A stretch of DNA of 64,000 nt. It comes from an uncultured Alphaproteobacteria bacterium. Its GTDB lineage: Bacteria > Pseudomonadota > Alphaproteobacteria > RF32 > CAG-239. Positions 26,397 to 35,064 of this stretch are shown here, in pieces. A program made the position numbers and the translations under genes. The stretch spans positions 18,217 through 82,216 of the forward strand of contig CAKQRZ010000011.1 of the NCBI GenBank assembly GCA_934271715.1, in the 5' to 3' direction. Under the pieces are notes generated by a model, which saw nothing but the letters and a program-made list of their open reading frames with translations, ran no database searches and was not told the origin of the DNA. How positions within the stretch are numbered: position 1 is the first letter of the stretch; the number at the start of each line of letters is the position of its first letter.

Positions 26397-27521
26397 ATGA
26401 AAATATTGAACGTTTATATTTTTAAGCAGATTTTTATTGGTTTTCTGCTGGTTTGTTTCTCTCTGCTGGCTATGCTGTGGCTAACGCAGTCGCTCCGTTT
26501 TGTGGAAATGGTAACTCGCCAAGGACTGCCGGTTTATCTGTTTGCCGAGATGACCTCGCTTTTGATGCCGCGTATTTTTAATATACTTTCACCGGTTGCG
26601 GTTTTTGTGACCGTGCTGTTTGTTTATAACCGCCTGATTGCCGACCGGGAACTTGTGGTTATGCAGTCAGCCGGAATCAGTCCGTGGCAGAATTCTAAAG
26701 CAGCGGTGCTGATTGGCTTGGTGCTGGTTTTGTTCAATGTGTTTGTCATGAACTGGGGAATTCCTTGGTCGGAATATAAATTCAGAGATTTGGAATGGCG
26801 GGTAAAAAATAATTTAACGCAGATGGTTTTCCGCGAGGGCGAATTTACTACCCTCAAAAACGGAATTACCGTGTTTGTCAATAAGCATGAAGACGACGGC
26901 TCGGTCAGCGGGATTTTTGTCAGCGATGAAAGCAAGCCGGATGTAAAAGTTACGCTTACAGCAGAAAAAGGCCGCTTAATTCAAACCGATAAAGGTCCGA
27001 GAATCTTGTTTATAAACGGAGTGCGGCAAGAAATGAACACCAAAGACTATAAGTTTAGCACGCTGTCTTTTGCCCGCTATTCGGCTGAATTTAATAATGT
27101 GGAAAGCAAAAAGAAAAAAGATCAGACTGTCCGTGAGCGTTCTATCGGGGAGCTGCTTAATGCTAAAAATGACCCGACGCTGGATGCTCCTGCCGTCCGC
27201 AAAAGCATTGTGGAAGGACACCGCCGCATTTTATATCCGCTCTATAATTTATTGTTTGCTTTATTGGCCTGCGTTGGCTTGCTGGTGGGTAATTTTAACC
27301 GCCGCGGGCAGACAAAGCTGATTACGATTGAAGTTTTAAGCATGATTGTGATTTTAGGCGGAGACTTGGCCTTTACTAATTTGGCGGGGCGTTCGCTGAT
27401 TCTGCTGCCGGTGCTGTATTTGAACTGCCTGCTGCCGCTGCTGGTCTGCTTTTATTTGCTGTTCTTTTATAATCCGTTTTATTTCCGCCGTTTCAGGGCA
27501 AAGGAGCATTATGAAAAATAG
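26397..27521 (+). CDS. lptF: LPS export permease LptF
   Basis: 374 residues from the ATG at 26397; the frame opens 42 bases earlier but family members begin near MKILNVYIFKQ. Six membrane helices around a periplasmic jellyroll (about 130-260): 'LAMLWLTQSLRFVEMVTRQG', 'YNRLIADRELVVMQSAGISP', 'FNRRGQTKLITIEVLSMIVI'. It is half of the LptB2FG transporter. No clear Shine-Dalgarno; a TATACT at 26384-26389 would start transcripts near the ATG, so leaderless translation is possible. lptG does not follow. Confidence 0.85.
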   Translation: MKILNVYIFKQIFIGFLLVCFSLLAMLWLTQSLRFVEMVTRQGLPVYLFAEMTSLLMPRIFNILSPVAVFVTVLFVYNRLIADRELVVMQSAGISPWQNSKAAVLIGLVLVLFNVFVMNWGIPWSEYKFRDLEWRVKNNLTQMVFREGEFTTLKNGITVFVNKHEDDGSVSGIFVSDESKPDVKVTLTAEKGRLIQTDKGPRILFINGVRQEMNTKDYKFSTLSFARYSAEFNNVESKKKKDQTVRERSIGELLNAKNDPTLDAPAVRKSIVEGHRRILYPLYNLLFALLACVGLLVGNFNRRGQTKLITIEVLSMIVILGGDLAFTNLAGRSLILLPVLYLNCLLPLLVCFYLLFFYNPFYFRRFRAKEHYEK

Positions 27522-29787
27522 TTGTATATGGGGTATAAGAATATTGCTGCTGCCTGCAATGCTGTATAGCGGACAGGCTTTTGCCGTCAGCGAAGCCGGA
27601 GAAATTCAGCGCAAGGAGCAAAAAACTCCGCATGCCGAAATGAATGTGGCTCATAATATTACTAACATTCAATTTGCTGAAGACAGCAATATTGCCGGTC
27701 AAAATGCTGTTAATTTCAGCGCCGATGAGCTTACTAACGATGAAAACAGCGGCTTAATCACGGCTTCCGGCGAAGTGGAAATTGAATATAACAATATGCG
27801 CCTTAAAACCGATAAGCTGATATATGACCAAAACAATGATGTGGTTACGGCTAACGGCAATGTCCGCCTGTATTCTTCTGACGGCTCTATTGTTTACAGC
27901 GATGAGGTAGTGCTTTCCGAGCAGATGACAACCGGAGAAATGCACCACATTAAAGTGCTGCTTAAAGATAAATCCCACGTTTTTGCCGAAAGTTTTAAAA
28001 AGAAAAATAATCAGAAAAAACAGCTGGCTTATGCCACATATACGCCGTGCGATATGTGCGACGCGCAGTCTCCGCTGTGGTCTATCAGCGCCCGCAAGGT
28101 TCAGCATGACGAAAAAAGCCAGAATGTTCACTACAATGACGCTGTAATAAAAGTTAAGAATGTTCCGATTTTCTATACTCCGTTTTTTTCACATCCGGAT
28201 CCGAGCGTAAAACGCCGTTCCGGTTTTCTGGCGCCGAGCATGGGAAGTTCCAACTATTTGGGAACGGTGGTGCAGCCGCGTTATTTTTGGGCGGTTAACG
28301 ACCAGACCAATGTTGTTTTCTCGCCGATTTATTCTTCTGACCGCGGAATGGTTTGGGGCGGCAGCTATCAGCAGTATTTTTACAGCGCCGATACGGAAAT
28401 TGCCGGCAGCTATATGAAAGACGGCAAAGAAGACCGTCCGCAGCACCGCGGCAATGTTTTTGCCAAAGGACGCTATGATATCAATGATTTGTGGCGATTT
28501 AAATATGATCTGAAATATGTTTCGGATTATCTTTATTTAAAAGAACTGAGCTTGCCGTATCAGGATGACGCATGGCTGACTTCCAGCGCGGCTTTTGAGC
28601 GTTTCAGCGGACGCGATTATGCTTCTGTAGAAGCGTATTATTACAAAATTCTGAGTTATAACCTGCGCCGCAGCAATGACCGGCAGTTTAACGAAATCAA
28701 CAACCGCAAGCCGACGGTGGCGCCGCTGGTGGATGTGGAAATGTATTCTGACCCAAGCTCTATCGGCTCATATTTCAAAAATGAATTTAACAGCGCGTCT
28801 GTTTATCATCAAGACGGCCGAAACACTCAGCGTCTGACTTCTATCAACGCTTGGGAACTGCCGTTTACATCGTCTTTCGGCGAAAAATATCGTTTGGTCG
28901 GTTCCGTAAAATCGGATGCTTATTATGTGAACCGTTATCAATATCAGCAAAATAACCGTTACAGCGGCACCGTTACCAGATTTTTCCCTCAGGCCGGTGT
29001 GGAATGGCGTCTGCCGTTTGTAAAAGCAACAGAGTCTTCACGGCAGATTATTGAGCCGGTGGTTGTCGGCGTGGTTGCGCCGAAAGGCGGCAATAAAGCC
29101 GATAAAATTCCGAATGAAGACAGCGAAGATGTATATTTTGACGATACCAACGTTTTGGATTTGGACAGATACGCCGGTTATGACCGCAACGATACAGGCA
29201 GCCGCGTAAGCTATGGACTGCGCTGGAGTTCATACGGAGATATCATCGGCAGAACCTCGGCTTTTATCGCTCAAAGCTATGAAAGAGACCGCGACAGCAG
29301 CTTTACCAGAAGTTTGGATGAAAACTATGATTCTAATTTCAGCGACTATGTCGGACGCATTAACGCCGAACCGAATGAATATCTGAATTTGAACTACCGT
29401 TTCAGATTGGATAAAGATTCTCTAGACGCAAAATACAGCGAATTGGGCGTCGGCGCCGGACCAGATTTTTTTCGGGCGTACGCTTCTTACATCTTTTTGC
29501 AGGGAAATACTTATTATAACCAGTTGTATTCGGAACGAAAAGAATTATATACTTCTATTAGTTCGGCTCTTTCGCAATTTTGGTCGGTCAGCATCTATAA
29601 TCTGCAGGATTTGACTGAAGACAGCCGCGGTTCGCTGGAACACGGCGGAAATGTGATTTATGAAGACGAATGCTTAAAATGGGTAACCAGCGTTAAAAAA
29701 TATAACAGCAGCAACCCAGATTTGAAAAATAGCTATGAATTCGGCACTACTTTCTATTTGAAAACGATAGGCAGCTTTGGTTCATAG
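27511..29787 (+). CDS. lptD: LPS-assembly outer-membrane protein LptD
   Basis: 758 residues, GGAG six bases before the ATG, overlapping lptF by 11 bases. Signal peptide about 1-26, periplasmic OstA/LptA-like beta-jellyroll (about 65-200: 'LITASGEVEIEYNNMRLKTD'), then the LptD beta-barrel. Cysteines in 'YTPCDMCDAQSPLWSI' and 'EDECLKWVTSV' are the usual disulfide positions. It inserts LPS into the outer leaflet. Confidence 0.95.
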   Translation: MKNSCIWGIRILLLPAMLYSGQAFAVSEAGEIQRKEQKTPHAEMNVAHNITNIQFAEDSNIAGQNAVNFSADELTNDENSGLITASGEVEIEYNNMRLKTDKLIYDQNNDVVTANGNVRLYSSDGSIVYSDEVVLSEQMTTGEMHHIKVLLKDKSHVFAESFKKKNNQKKQLAYATYTPCDMCDAQSPLWSISARKVQHDEKSQNVHYNDAVIKVKNVPIFYTPFFSHPDPSVKRRSGFLAPSMGSSNYLGTVVQPRYFWAVNDQTNVVFSPIYSSDRGMVWGGSYQQYFYSADTEIAGSYMKDGKEDRPQHRGNVFAKGRYDINDLWRFKYDLKYVSDYLYLKELSLPYQDDAWLTSSAAFERFSGRDYASVEAYYYKILSYNLRRSNDRQFNEINNRKPTVAPLVDVEMYSDPSSIGSYFKNEFNSASVYHQDGRNTQRLTSINAWELPFTSSFGEKYRLVGSVKSDAYYVNRYQYQQNNRYSGTVTRFFPQAGVEWRLPFVKATESSRQIIEPVVVGVVAPKGGNKADKIPNEDSEDVYFDDTNVLDLDRYAGYDRNDTGSRVSYGLRWSSYGDIIGRTSAFIAQSYERDRDSSFTRSLDENYDSNFSDYVGRINAEPNEYLNLNYRFRLDKDSLDAKYSELGVGAGPDFFRAYASYIFLQGNTYYNQLYSERKELYTSISSALSQFWSVSIYNLQDLTEDSRGSLEHGGNVIYEDECLKWVTSVKKYNSSNPDLKNSYEFGTTFYLKTIGSFGS

Positions 29788-29800
29788 GCGAGGAGGAAAA

Positions 29801-31000
29801 ATGAAAAAAATAATACTGTTTTCCGGTTTGTTTTTGCTGATTGGCAATGTTGCTTCAGCCGAAGATTTAAATCTGCAGGATATAGACAGTCAGGCGCGTA
29901 TGGAGCGTCCGAACACCAATTCTATTATGTTCCGCCGCAATGCCGACCAATACCGCCAGCTGAGCGATGAAGAAAAAGCCGATATTGCCGCCCGCCGCGA
30001 AGAAGTCCGCAAAATGCGCCTGCAGCAAGAGGAATATGCCCGCCGCCGCGCCGAAGAAGAAGCCCGCCGCCGGGCGATGGAAGAGGCTCAGAAAGAAGCT
30101 GAACGCCGCCGCGCCGAGGCTCTTAAGCCGATTACCTTATATGAAAATAAGCTGAAAATTTATGCTTTGGTTAACGGCGAGGTTATTACCAGCAGCGATA
30201 TGCAGAGCCGGATTAACGCTTTTATTTTAATGACCGGAATTCCGTATAATCAGCAGACTAAAGCCATGATAACCGGCAAAGTCCTGCAGTCGGCGATTGA
30301 TGAAAAGCTGAAAATACAGGAAGCCGAAAAAAATAAAATAAAAATAAGCCAAAAAGAAATTGACAAAGCTTTGCGCAAGTTTGAGCAAAGTAACAACATG
30401 CCGGCCGGCCAGCTGAAAAAAATTCTGCAGGATGCTAAAGTCAGCGTAAAAGTCTGGAGTACGCAGATAGAAGCTGATTTAGCTTGGCAGAAGCTGATTG
30501 CGCAAAAAGGCTATAATGAAGTTAATATCGGCGAAAGCGATATTAACAAGGCTTTGGCCGATATTAAAAACGACCAGAAAAAACAAAAATTTATGGTTTC
30601 GGAAATTGTTATAGATAAAAAAGATGCCAAAGATTTAAATCAGCTGGTAGAAAATCTGCGCCACGACCCGCGTTTTGAACTCTATGCCATGCAGTTTTCG
30701 CAAAGTCCGAGCGCGGCCAACGGCGGTCATTTGGGTTGGGTAAGCAAAGGCAAGCTGCCCTCGGTTTTGGAAAATTTGGTGCTGAAGATGAAAGACGGAG
30801 ATGTTTCTGACCCGATTGCTTACGGAAAAGATTTCTATATTTTAAAATTGGAAAAAATCTTTAATCCGGCAATAGATAAACCGGAAATTCCCTCCCGCAA
30901 AGAAGTTAAAAGCTTTTTGGAAAATAAAAAGCTGGAAGAATATTCTAACCGCTATATCAAAAACCTGCGCAGCCGCGCGCTGATTGAAAAGAAAGTATAA
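29801..31000 (+). CDS. surA: SurA-like periplasmic chaperone/peptidyl-prolyl isomerase
   Basis: 399 residues from the ATG with AGGAGG upstream, inside a frame that opens earlier. Signal peptide (MKKIILFSGLFLLIGNVASA), then an unusual Arg/Glu/Ala-rich helix (about 60-110, 'ARRRAEEEARRRAMEEAQ'-like), then the SurA N-domain ('LVNGEVITSSDMQSRI', with 'AIDEKLKIQEAEKNKI') and a parvulin domain ('SPSAANGGHLGWVSKGKLPS'). It escorts outer-membrane proteins such as LptD. Its stop shares a base with the rsmA start. Confidence 0.9.
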   Translation: MKKIILFSGLFLLIGNVASAEDLNLQDIDSQARMERPNTNSIMFRRNADQYRQLSDEEKADIAARREEVRKMRLQQEEYARRRAEEEARRRAMEEAQKEAERRRAEALKPITLYENKLKIYALVNGEVITSSDMQSRINAFILMTGIPYNQQTKAMITGKVLQSAIDEKLKIQEAEKNKIKISQKEIDKALRKFEQSNNMPAGQLKKILQDAKVSVKVWSTQIEADLAWQKLIAQKGYNEVNIGESDINKALADIKNDQKKQKFMVSEIVIDKKDAKDLNQLVENLRHDPRFELYAMQFSQSPSAANGGHLGWVSKGKLPSVLENLVLKMKDGDVSDPIAYGKDFYILKLEKIFNPAIDKPEIPSRKEVKSFLENKKLEEYSNRYIKNLRSRALIEKKV

Positions 31001-31830
31001 TGACAGAGCTTCTTTCTTTGCGCGAAACGGTTGACAGCCATGGCTTAATGGCAAAAAAAGCCTTAGGGCAGAATTTTTTGCTTGACCAGAATATTACAGA
31101 TAAAATTATCCGCAGTTCTTTGGAGGCGCGGGGCTTAACCGATTTTTCCGGCGAAGATGTTTTTGAAATCGGTCCTGGTCCCGGCGGGCTGACCCGTGCG
31201 GTGCTGAAAGCGAATCCGCACAGCATCACGGTTATAGAAATGGATGAACGCTGCATAGAAATTATGCAGGAACTGCAGGCGGTTTACGGCAGCAAGCTGC
31301 AAATTGTCAACGGAGATGCGCTGAAGTTTGATTTCGGGCAGAAAACGGAATATCCTAAAAGCATTGTCAGCAATCTGCCGTATCATATATCCGTGCCGCT
31401 GCTGCTGGGATTTTTGCAGCAAATGCGGCAGTTCAGCAGTTTGACTCTGATGTTTCAAAAAGAAGTGGCGGAGCGGATTTGCGCCGAGCCTAACAACAAA
31501 AATTACGGGAGGCTGTCCGTTATCTCTCAGCTGGTCTGCAAGGTTAAGCTGCTGTTTAATCTGAATCCGAGCTGTTTTGTGCCGGCGCCTAAAATCTGGT
31601 CTTCGGTGCTTTTATTTACGCCGCAGAAAAATATGCCGTCAGCCGAAGAATTGCAAAAGCTGGAAAAAATTACGGAAGCAGCTTTCGGACAGCGCCGCAA
31701 AATGATTCGCCAAAGCCTGAAAAGCCTGCCGAATTTAGAAAAAGCCAGCGCGGCCGCCGGTGTGGCTTTAACGGACAGAGCCGAAAATATTACGCCTGAG
31801 CAATATTTGATTTTAGCGCAAAATATTTAA
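31000..31830 (+). CDS. rsmA: 16S rRNA dimethyladenosine transferase RsmA (KsgA)
   Basis: 276 residues. 'KKALGQNFLLDQNITDKII', SAM motif 'VFEIGPGPGGLTRAVL', 'VIEMDERCIEIM', catalytic 'IVSNLPYHISVPLLL' (NLPY) and 'FGQRRKMIRQSLKSL'. It dimethylates A1518/A1519. The ATG overlaps the surA stop (TAATG). In many relatives pdxA separates the two genes; here it is missing. Confidence 0.96.
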   Translation: MTELLSLRETVDSHGLMAKKALGQNFLLDQNITDKIIRSSLEARGLTDFSGEDVFEIGPGPGGLTRAVLKANPHSITVIEMDERCIEIMQELQAVYGSKLQIVNGDALKFDFGQKTEYPKSIVSNLPYHISVPLLLGFLQQMRQFSSLTLMFQKEVAERICAEPNNKNYGRLSVISQLVCKVKLLFNLNPSCFVPAPKIWSSVLLFTPQKNMPSAEELQKLEKITEAAFGQRRKMIRQSLKSLPNLEKASAAAGVALTDRAENITPEQYLILAQNI

Positions 31831-31910
31831 GCAATCTCTTGTTTTTTATAAAAATGTTAATATTTTTTTCGTAGCCTGTAAAAGGTTAAAACTTTTTAGG
31901 ATATCGCAAA

Positions 31911-33821
31911 ATGCACACAATTCATACGCTGATTTTGGACCTGACGCTCATCACGATTTATGCGGCGATTGTTACTCTGCTGTTTAAAAAATTAAAGCAG
32001 CCGACGGTGCTGGGCTATATTTTAGCCGGTATTTTGGCGGGTCCGTATTTTGATTTGCTGCCGACGGTGACGGATAGAGAAAATCTGAGCCTGTGGGCGG
32101 ATATCGGCGTGATTTTTCTGCTGTTCGGCTTGGGATTGGAATTCAGTTTTAAAAAGATGATTAACGTGGGCAAGGCGGCGATGATTACGGCTAACGCCAA
32201 TATTCTGTTTATGCTGTTTCTGGGCTATAACACCGGTTTGCTGCTGGGCTGGACAACCATGGACAGCTTCTTTTTAGGCAGTATGATTTCTATGTCGTCA
32301 ACCACGATTATTATTAAAGCCTTTGACGATTTAAATATTAAAAAACAAAAATTTACGGATTTAGTATTCGGCGTGCTGGTGGTAGAAGATTTAGTGGGCA
32401 TTCTGCTGCTGGTGCTGCTGCCGACAATCGCTTTAGGTTCCACCATTGACGGCGAAGCGCTGCTGTTCAGCACCGGCAAGCTGATTTTATTTTTAGTTTT
32501 GTGTTTTGTGGCCGGCATATATCTGGTGCCGACGCTTTTAAAGAAAATTGACAGTTTTCTAAATGACGAACAGCTGCTTTTAGTAATTATTGCCTTGTGT
32601 TTCGGTATGGTAGCGCTGGCTAATTATTCGGGATTTTCTTCCGCTCTTGGCGCTTTTATCATGGGGTCTATTTTAGCTGAAACGCCGCTGATTGAGCGTA
32701 TAGAAAAAACTATAAAACCTCTTAAGGATTTTTTCGGCGCTGTCTTTTTCGTTTCGGTCGGCATGATGGTTAATCCGGCAATGTTTATTGAATATGCTTG
32801 GCCGATTTGTGTGATTACTTTTATTGTGATGGTCGGCAAAGTCGCATTTTCATGCTTTGGCTTTATTGTTTCCGGCCAGCCGCTTAAAACCTCGGTTCTG
32901 GGGGCTTTTTCGTTGGCTCAGGTCGGCGAATTCGCTTTTATTATCGCCAGCCTCGGCATGAGCTTGGGCGTGCTGCATAAGCAGGTATATCCGATTATTG
33001 TGGCGGTTTCGGTTATCACAACTTTCTTTACGCCGATGATGATTAAATTTGCTGAGCCGATGTTTAATGTAATTAAGCGCTATCTGCCGGAAAAATGGCA
33101 GGAATTTTTAGCTAAGCATGTTGCTGGACAAAAGGAAACCAAAAGCGAAGAGCGTTTGTGGAATATGCTGCTGAAAAACTATCTGCTGCGGCTTATCTTG
33201 TTTATTATGATTAACTATGCCGTTATTGGTTTTTCAAATTATTTTGTGCGTCCGTGGGTGCATCAATATCTGCCGAATATGGCGGCGCGGGCGGCAGTTA
33301 CGGCTATCACTCTGCTGCTGATGTCGCCGTTTTTAAAGGCTCTTATCGGCTGGGAAACAATCTTGCCGGTAGTGCTGTCAGAAAAATTCCGTCCGCTCTC
33401 AGAAACAGCTCATCAGCTGTTTAAGGTCAATATCTGCGAAAATAAAATGGTGCAGAAAGTTAAAGATACGCTGAGTTCCTGCGAAAGCGAAAATATCAAA
33501 AATCTGTTTGTTTCAAACAATCAGGTAGCGACGGTTTATTATAAGCTGTGGAAAGCTAAAAAAGCCAATCGGCTGCCGCTGCTGTTTTTAACCAGTTTCC
33601 GCATGCTGATTGTTTGCTTTTTTATTATGACGGTAGTTCATCAGTTTTTAACCGAAAACAGCAAGGTTATTTTTTGTTTGGTGCTGATTTCTTTGGTTAT
33701 GCTGTCGCAGTCGCGCTGGCTGTTTGAACAATATATGAAAATTGAAAAACAATTTCTGGATAATCTGCACGGCGGTGCTGAAAAAGAAACCGAGACTAAA
33801 GAAATTAAAGAAGAAAAATAA
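31911..33821 (+). CDS. CPA2-family monovalent cation:proton antiporter
   Basis: 636 residues. About twelve membrane helices in the first 390 residues: 'KQPTVLGYILAGILAGPYF', 'LWADIGVIFLLFGLGLEFSF', 'GVLVVEDLVGILLLVLL', 'FSSALGAFIMGSILAETPLI', 'FFGAVFFVSVGMMVNP'. Typical of KefB/C- and RosB-like antiporters exchanging K+ or Na+ for H+. The C-terminal 240 residues hold more membrane helices and a charged tail instead of the usual TrkA-N domain. Ion unknown. Confidence 0.88.
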   Translation: MHTIHTLILDLTLITIYAAIVTLLFKKLKQPTVLGYILAGILAGPYFDLLPTVTDRENLSLWADIGVIFLLFGLGLEFSFKKMINVGKAAMITANANILFMLFLGYNTGLLLGWTTMDSFFLGSMISMSSTTIIIKAFDDLNIKKQKFTDLVFGVLVVEDLVGILLLVLLPTIALGSTIDGEALLFSTGKLILFLVLCFVAGIYLVPTLLKKIDSFLNDEQLLLVIIALCFGMVALANYSGFSSALGAFIMGSILAETPLIERIEKTIKPLKDFFGAVFFVSVGMMVNPAMFIEYAWPICVITFIVMVGKVAFSCFGFIVSGQPLKTSVLGAFSLAQVGEFAFIIASLGMSLGVLHKQVYPIIVAVSVITTFFTPMMIKFAEPMFNVIKRYLPEKWQEFLAKHVAGQKETKSEERLWNMLLKNYLLRLILFIMINYAVIGFSNYFVRPWVHQYLPNMAARAAVTAITLLLMSPFLKALIGWETILPVVLSEKFRPLSETAHQLFKVNICENKMVQKVKDTLSSCESENIKNLFVSNNQVATVYYKLWKAKKANRLPLLFLTSFRMLIVCFFIMTVVHQFLTENSKVIFCLVLISLVMLSQSRWLFEQYMKIEKQFLDNLHGGAEKETETKEIKEEK

Positions 33822-34080
33822 ACTTTCCCCCGCCGGAAAGTAAAAATAATTTTAATTTAATGAAATTAGATGGCTGTTTTGTCAAAAGTGTGTAAAAAAA
33901 ACGACCGTTTAAAAGGGACAGTTTTTAGGCTGTTTTTAGTAATGTAGCAGAGGTTGTTAAGAATTGCAATAACTTTTTATATTTGCGATGTTTTTTGCGG
34001 TTTTATAAAAATTTACAGCGTCTTGTTTTGAGTGTGTAAAAATAACGGTCGTTTTTTTTACACATAATAGGAGGAATAAG
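33822..34080. repeat. Intergenic inverted repeats before the second pilin-like gene
   Basis: A small hairpin (CTTTCC/GGAAAG, 33823-33841) follows the antiporter. A perfect 20-base inverted repeat, GTGTAAAAAAAACGACCGTT, lies at 33890-33909 with its complement at 34044-34063. The right copy is also one arm of a local palindrome, TGTGTAAAAATAACG/CGTTTTTTTTACACA (34033-34064, one mismatch), ending 16 bases before the pilin start. It could be a terminator, operator or the ends of a small mobile element. The middle of the stretch shows no gene. Confidence 0.7.
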
Positions 34081-35031
34081 ATGTTGAAGAGTATGAATTT
34101 TTTAAGAGGAAAAAGCAGGGGAAGAGTAAGTGGAGGCACTAAAGCAGCGCCTCTAGTACCTGTCATTCTATGCCTTGTGCATAGAATCTTGTGGAAACAA
34201 GGTATTAAACTAGTCAATAAATTAGCCTTATTATTAAATAAGTGCTGGAGTAGCATGCTTAGTACCTTTTGCGCATTCTTTAAGTACCCCTCACCCGCAG
34301 ACAAGTCTGCCCCCTCTCCCTCAGGGGGCGAGGGTATGCACTGCCCTTGGTGCGACAAGATACTAGGCACAGACTGTGCGTCACGGCCTAGTATGACTGG
34401 TGGCAGGGGCGCAAATTCCTTTGGAAGAAGTATGATAGAAATGCTGGGGGTTCTAGCGATTATTGCGGTGTTAAGTGTCGGAGGAATTGCCGGCTATTCC
34501 AAAGCCATGGAGAAATATAAGCTGAACCGGACGGTGGAGCAGTTCAATTATCTTATTCAAGGAATGCTGGAGCATACCGACAGTTTACGAGATAAATCTG
34601 ATAGCAGCTATCAATATGGGCTTGTTGATGTGGTGCAGGCTCTTAATTTAGTTCCGGAAACTTGGGAACGAGTTGATTCTATACGCTTAACCGATGAAAT
34701 GGGCGACACTATTCAGCCGTTTATCCGTAACGGAAATATCACCATAGATTTTTATTTGGGCGGAAAAACGGTTGAACAAGGCGTTGGCGACTTATCATAC
34801 GCTTTTTCCGACAAACTGTGCCGAGAAATTGTTCAAAATGTGTTTTATCCATTGCATTCGGCGGCCAGAGCCGCTCATGTCGTGACGGATAAAACATATA
34901 ACTATTATGGCAACAGCTTGTGCGCTGATGGCAGAAGATGTCTTAAAGATATAACCCCGATTGAAATTAACAAAATCTGCAAAGCCTGCAACAAAGGTAA
35001 ACAAGCCTGTGTTTTGGTTTTGGATATGTAA
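34081..35031 (+). CDS. Pilin-like protein, GRSMIEML family, with long repeat-derived leader (copy 2)
   Basis: 316 residues; AGGAGG lies eight bases before the ATG at 34081. Residues about 1-115 precede the prepilin site (FGRSMIEMLGVLAII, Glu +5, Arg +1). The leader consists largely of translated repeats: 'VILCLVHRIL', 'LVNKLALLLNKC', 'PSPSGGEG', 'CPWCDKILGT', 'RPSMTGGRGA', also found in the leader of the gene near 44 kb. The mature part (about 200 residues) has the shared tail: 'LCREIVQNVFYPLHSAARA', then C....RCL..IT.....KICKACN...QAC. An internal start nearer residue 110 cannot be excluded, but none has a good ribosome site. Probably a variable filament subunit. Confidence 0.75.
   Translation: MLKSMNFLRGKSRGRVSGGTKAAPLVPVILCLVHRILWKQGIKLVNKLALLLNKCWSSMLSTFCAFFKYPSPADKSAPSPSGGEGMHCPWCDKILGTDCASRPSMTGGRGANSFGRSMIEMLGVLAIIAVLSVGGIAGYSKAMEKYKLNRTVEQFNYLIQGMLEHTDSLRDKSDSSYQYGLVDVVQALNLVPETWERVDSIRLTDEMGDTIQPFIRNGNITIDFYLGGKTVEQGVGDLSYAFSDKLCREIVQNVFYPLHSAARAAHVVTDKTYNYYGNSLCADGRRCLKDITPIEINKICKACNKGKQACVLVLDM
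34143..34420 (+). repeat. Palindromic repeats inside the pilin leader
   Basis: Three blocks: (1) ATTCTATGC/GCATAGAAT palindrome and flanks, shared with 44780-44690 on the minus strand; (2) a CCCCTCACCC...GGGGGCGAGGG block near 34287-34335; (3) GATACTAGGC...GCCTAGTATGAC near 34362-34400. All are in frame with the pilin. Copies of 1 and 3 recur at 44520-44790. Confidence 0.75.
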
Positions 35032-35064
35032 AAAGCGGCGGATTTTGCGCCGCTTAATACCTGA

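Noticed and set aside
33888..34065. Insertion sequence
   Set aside because: The inverted repeats enclose only about 135 bases with no transposase and no visible target duplication.
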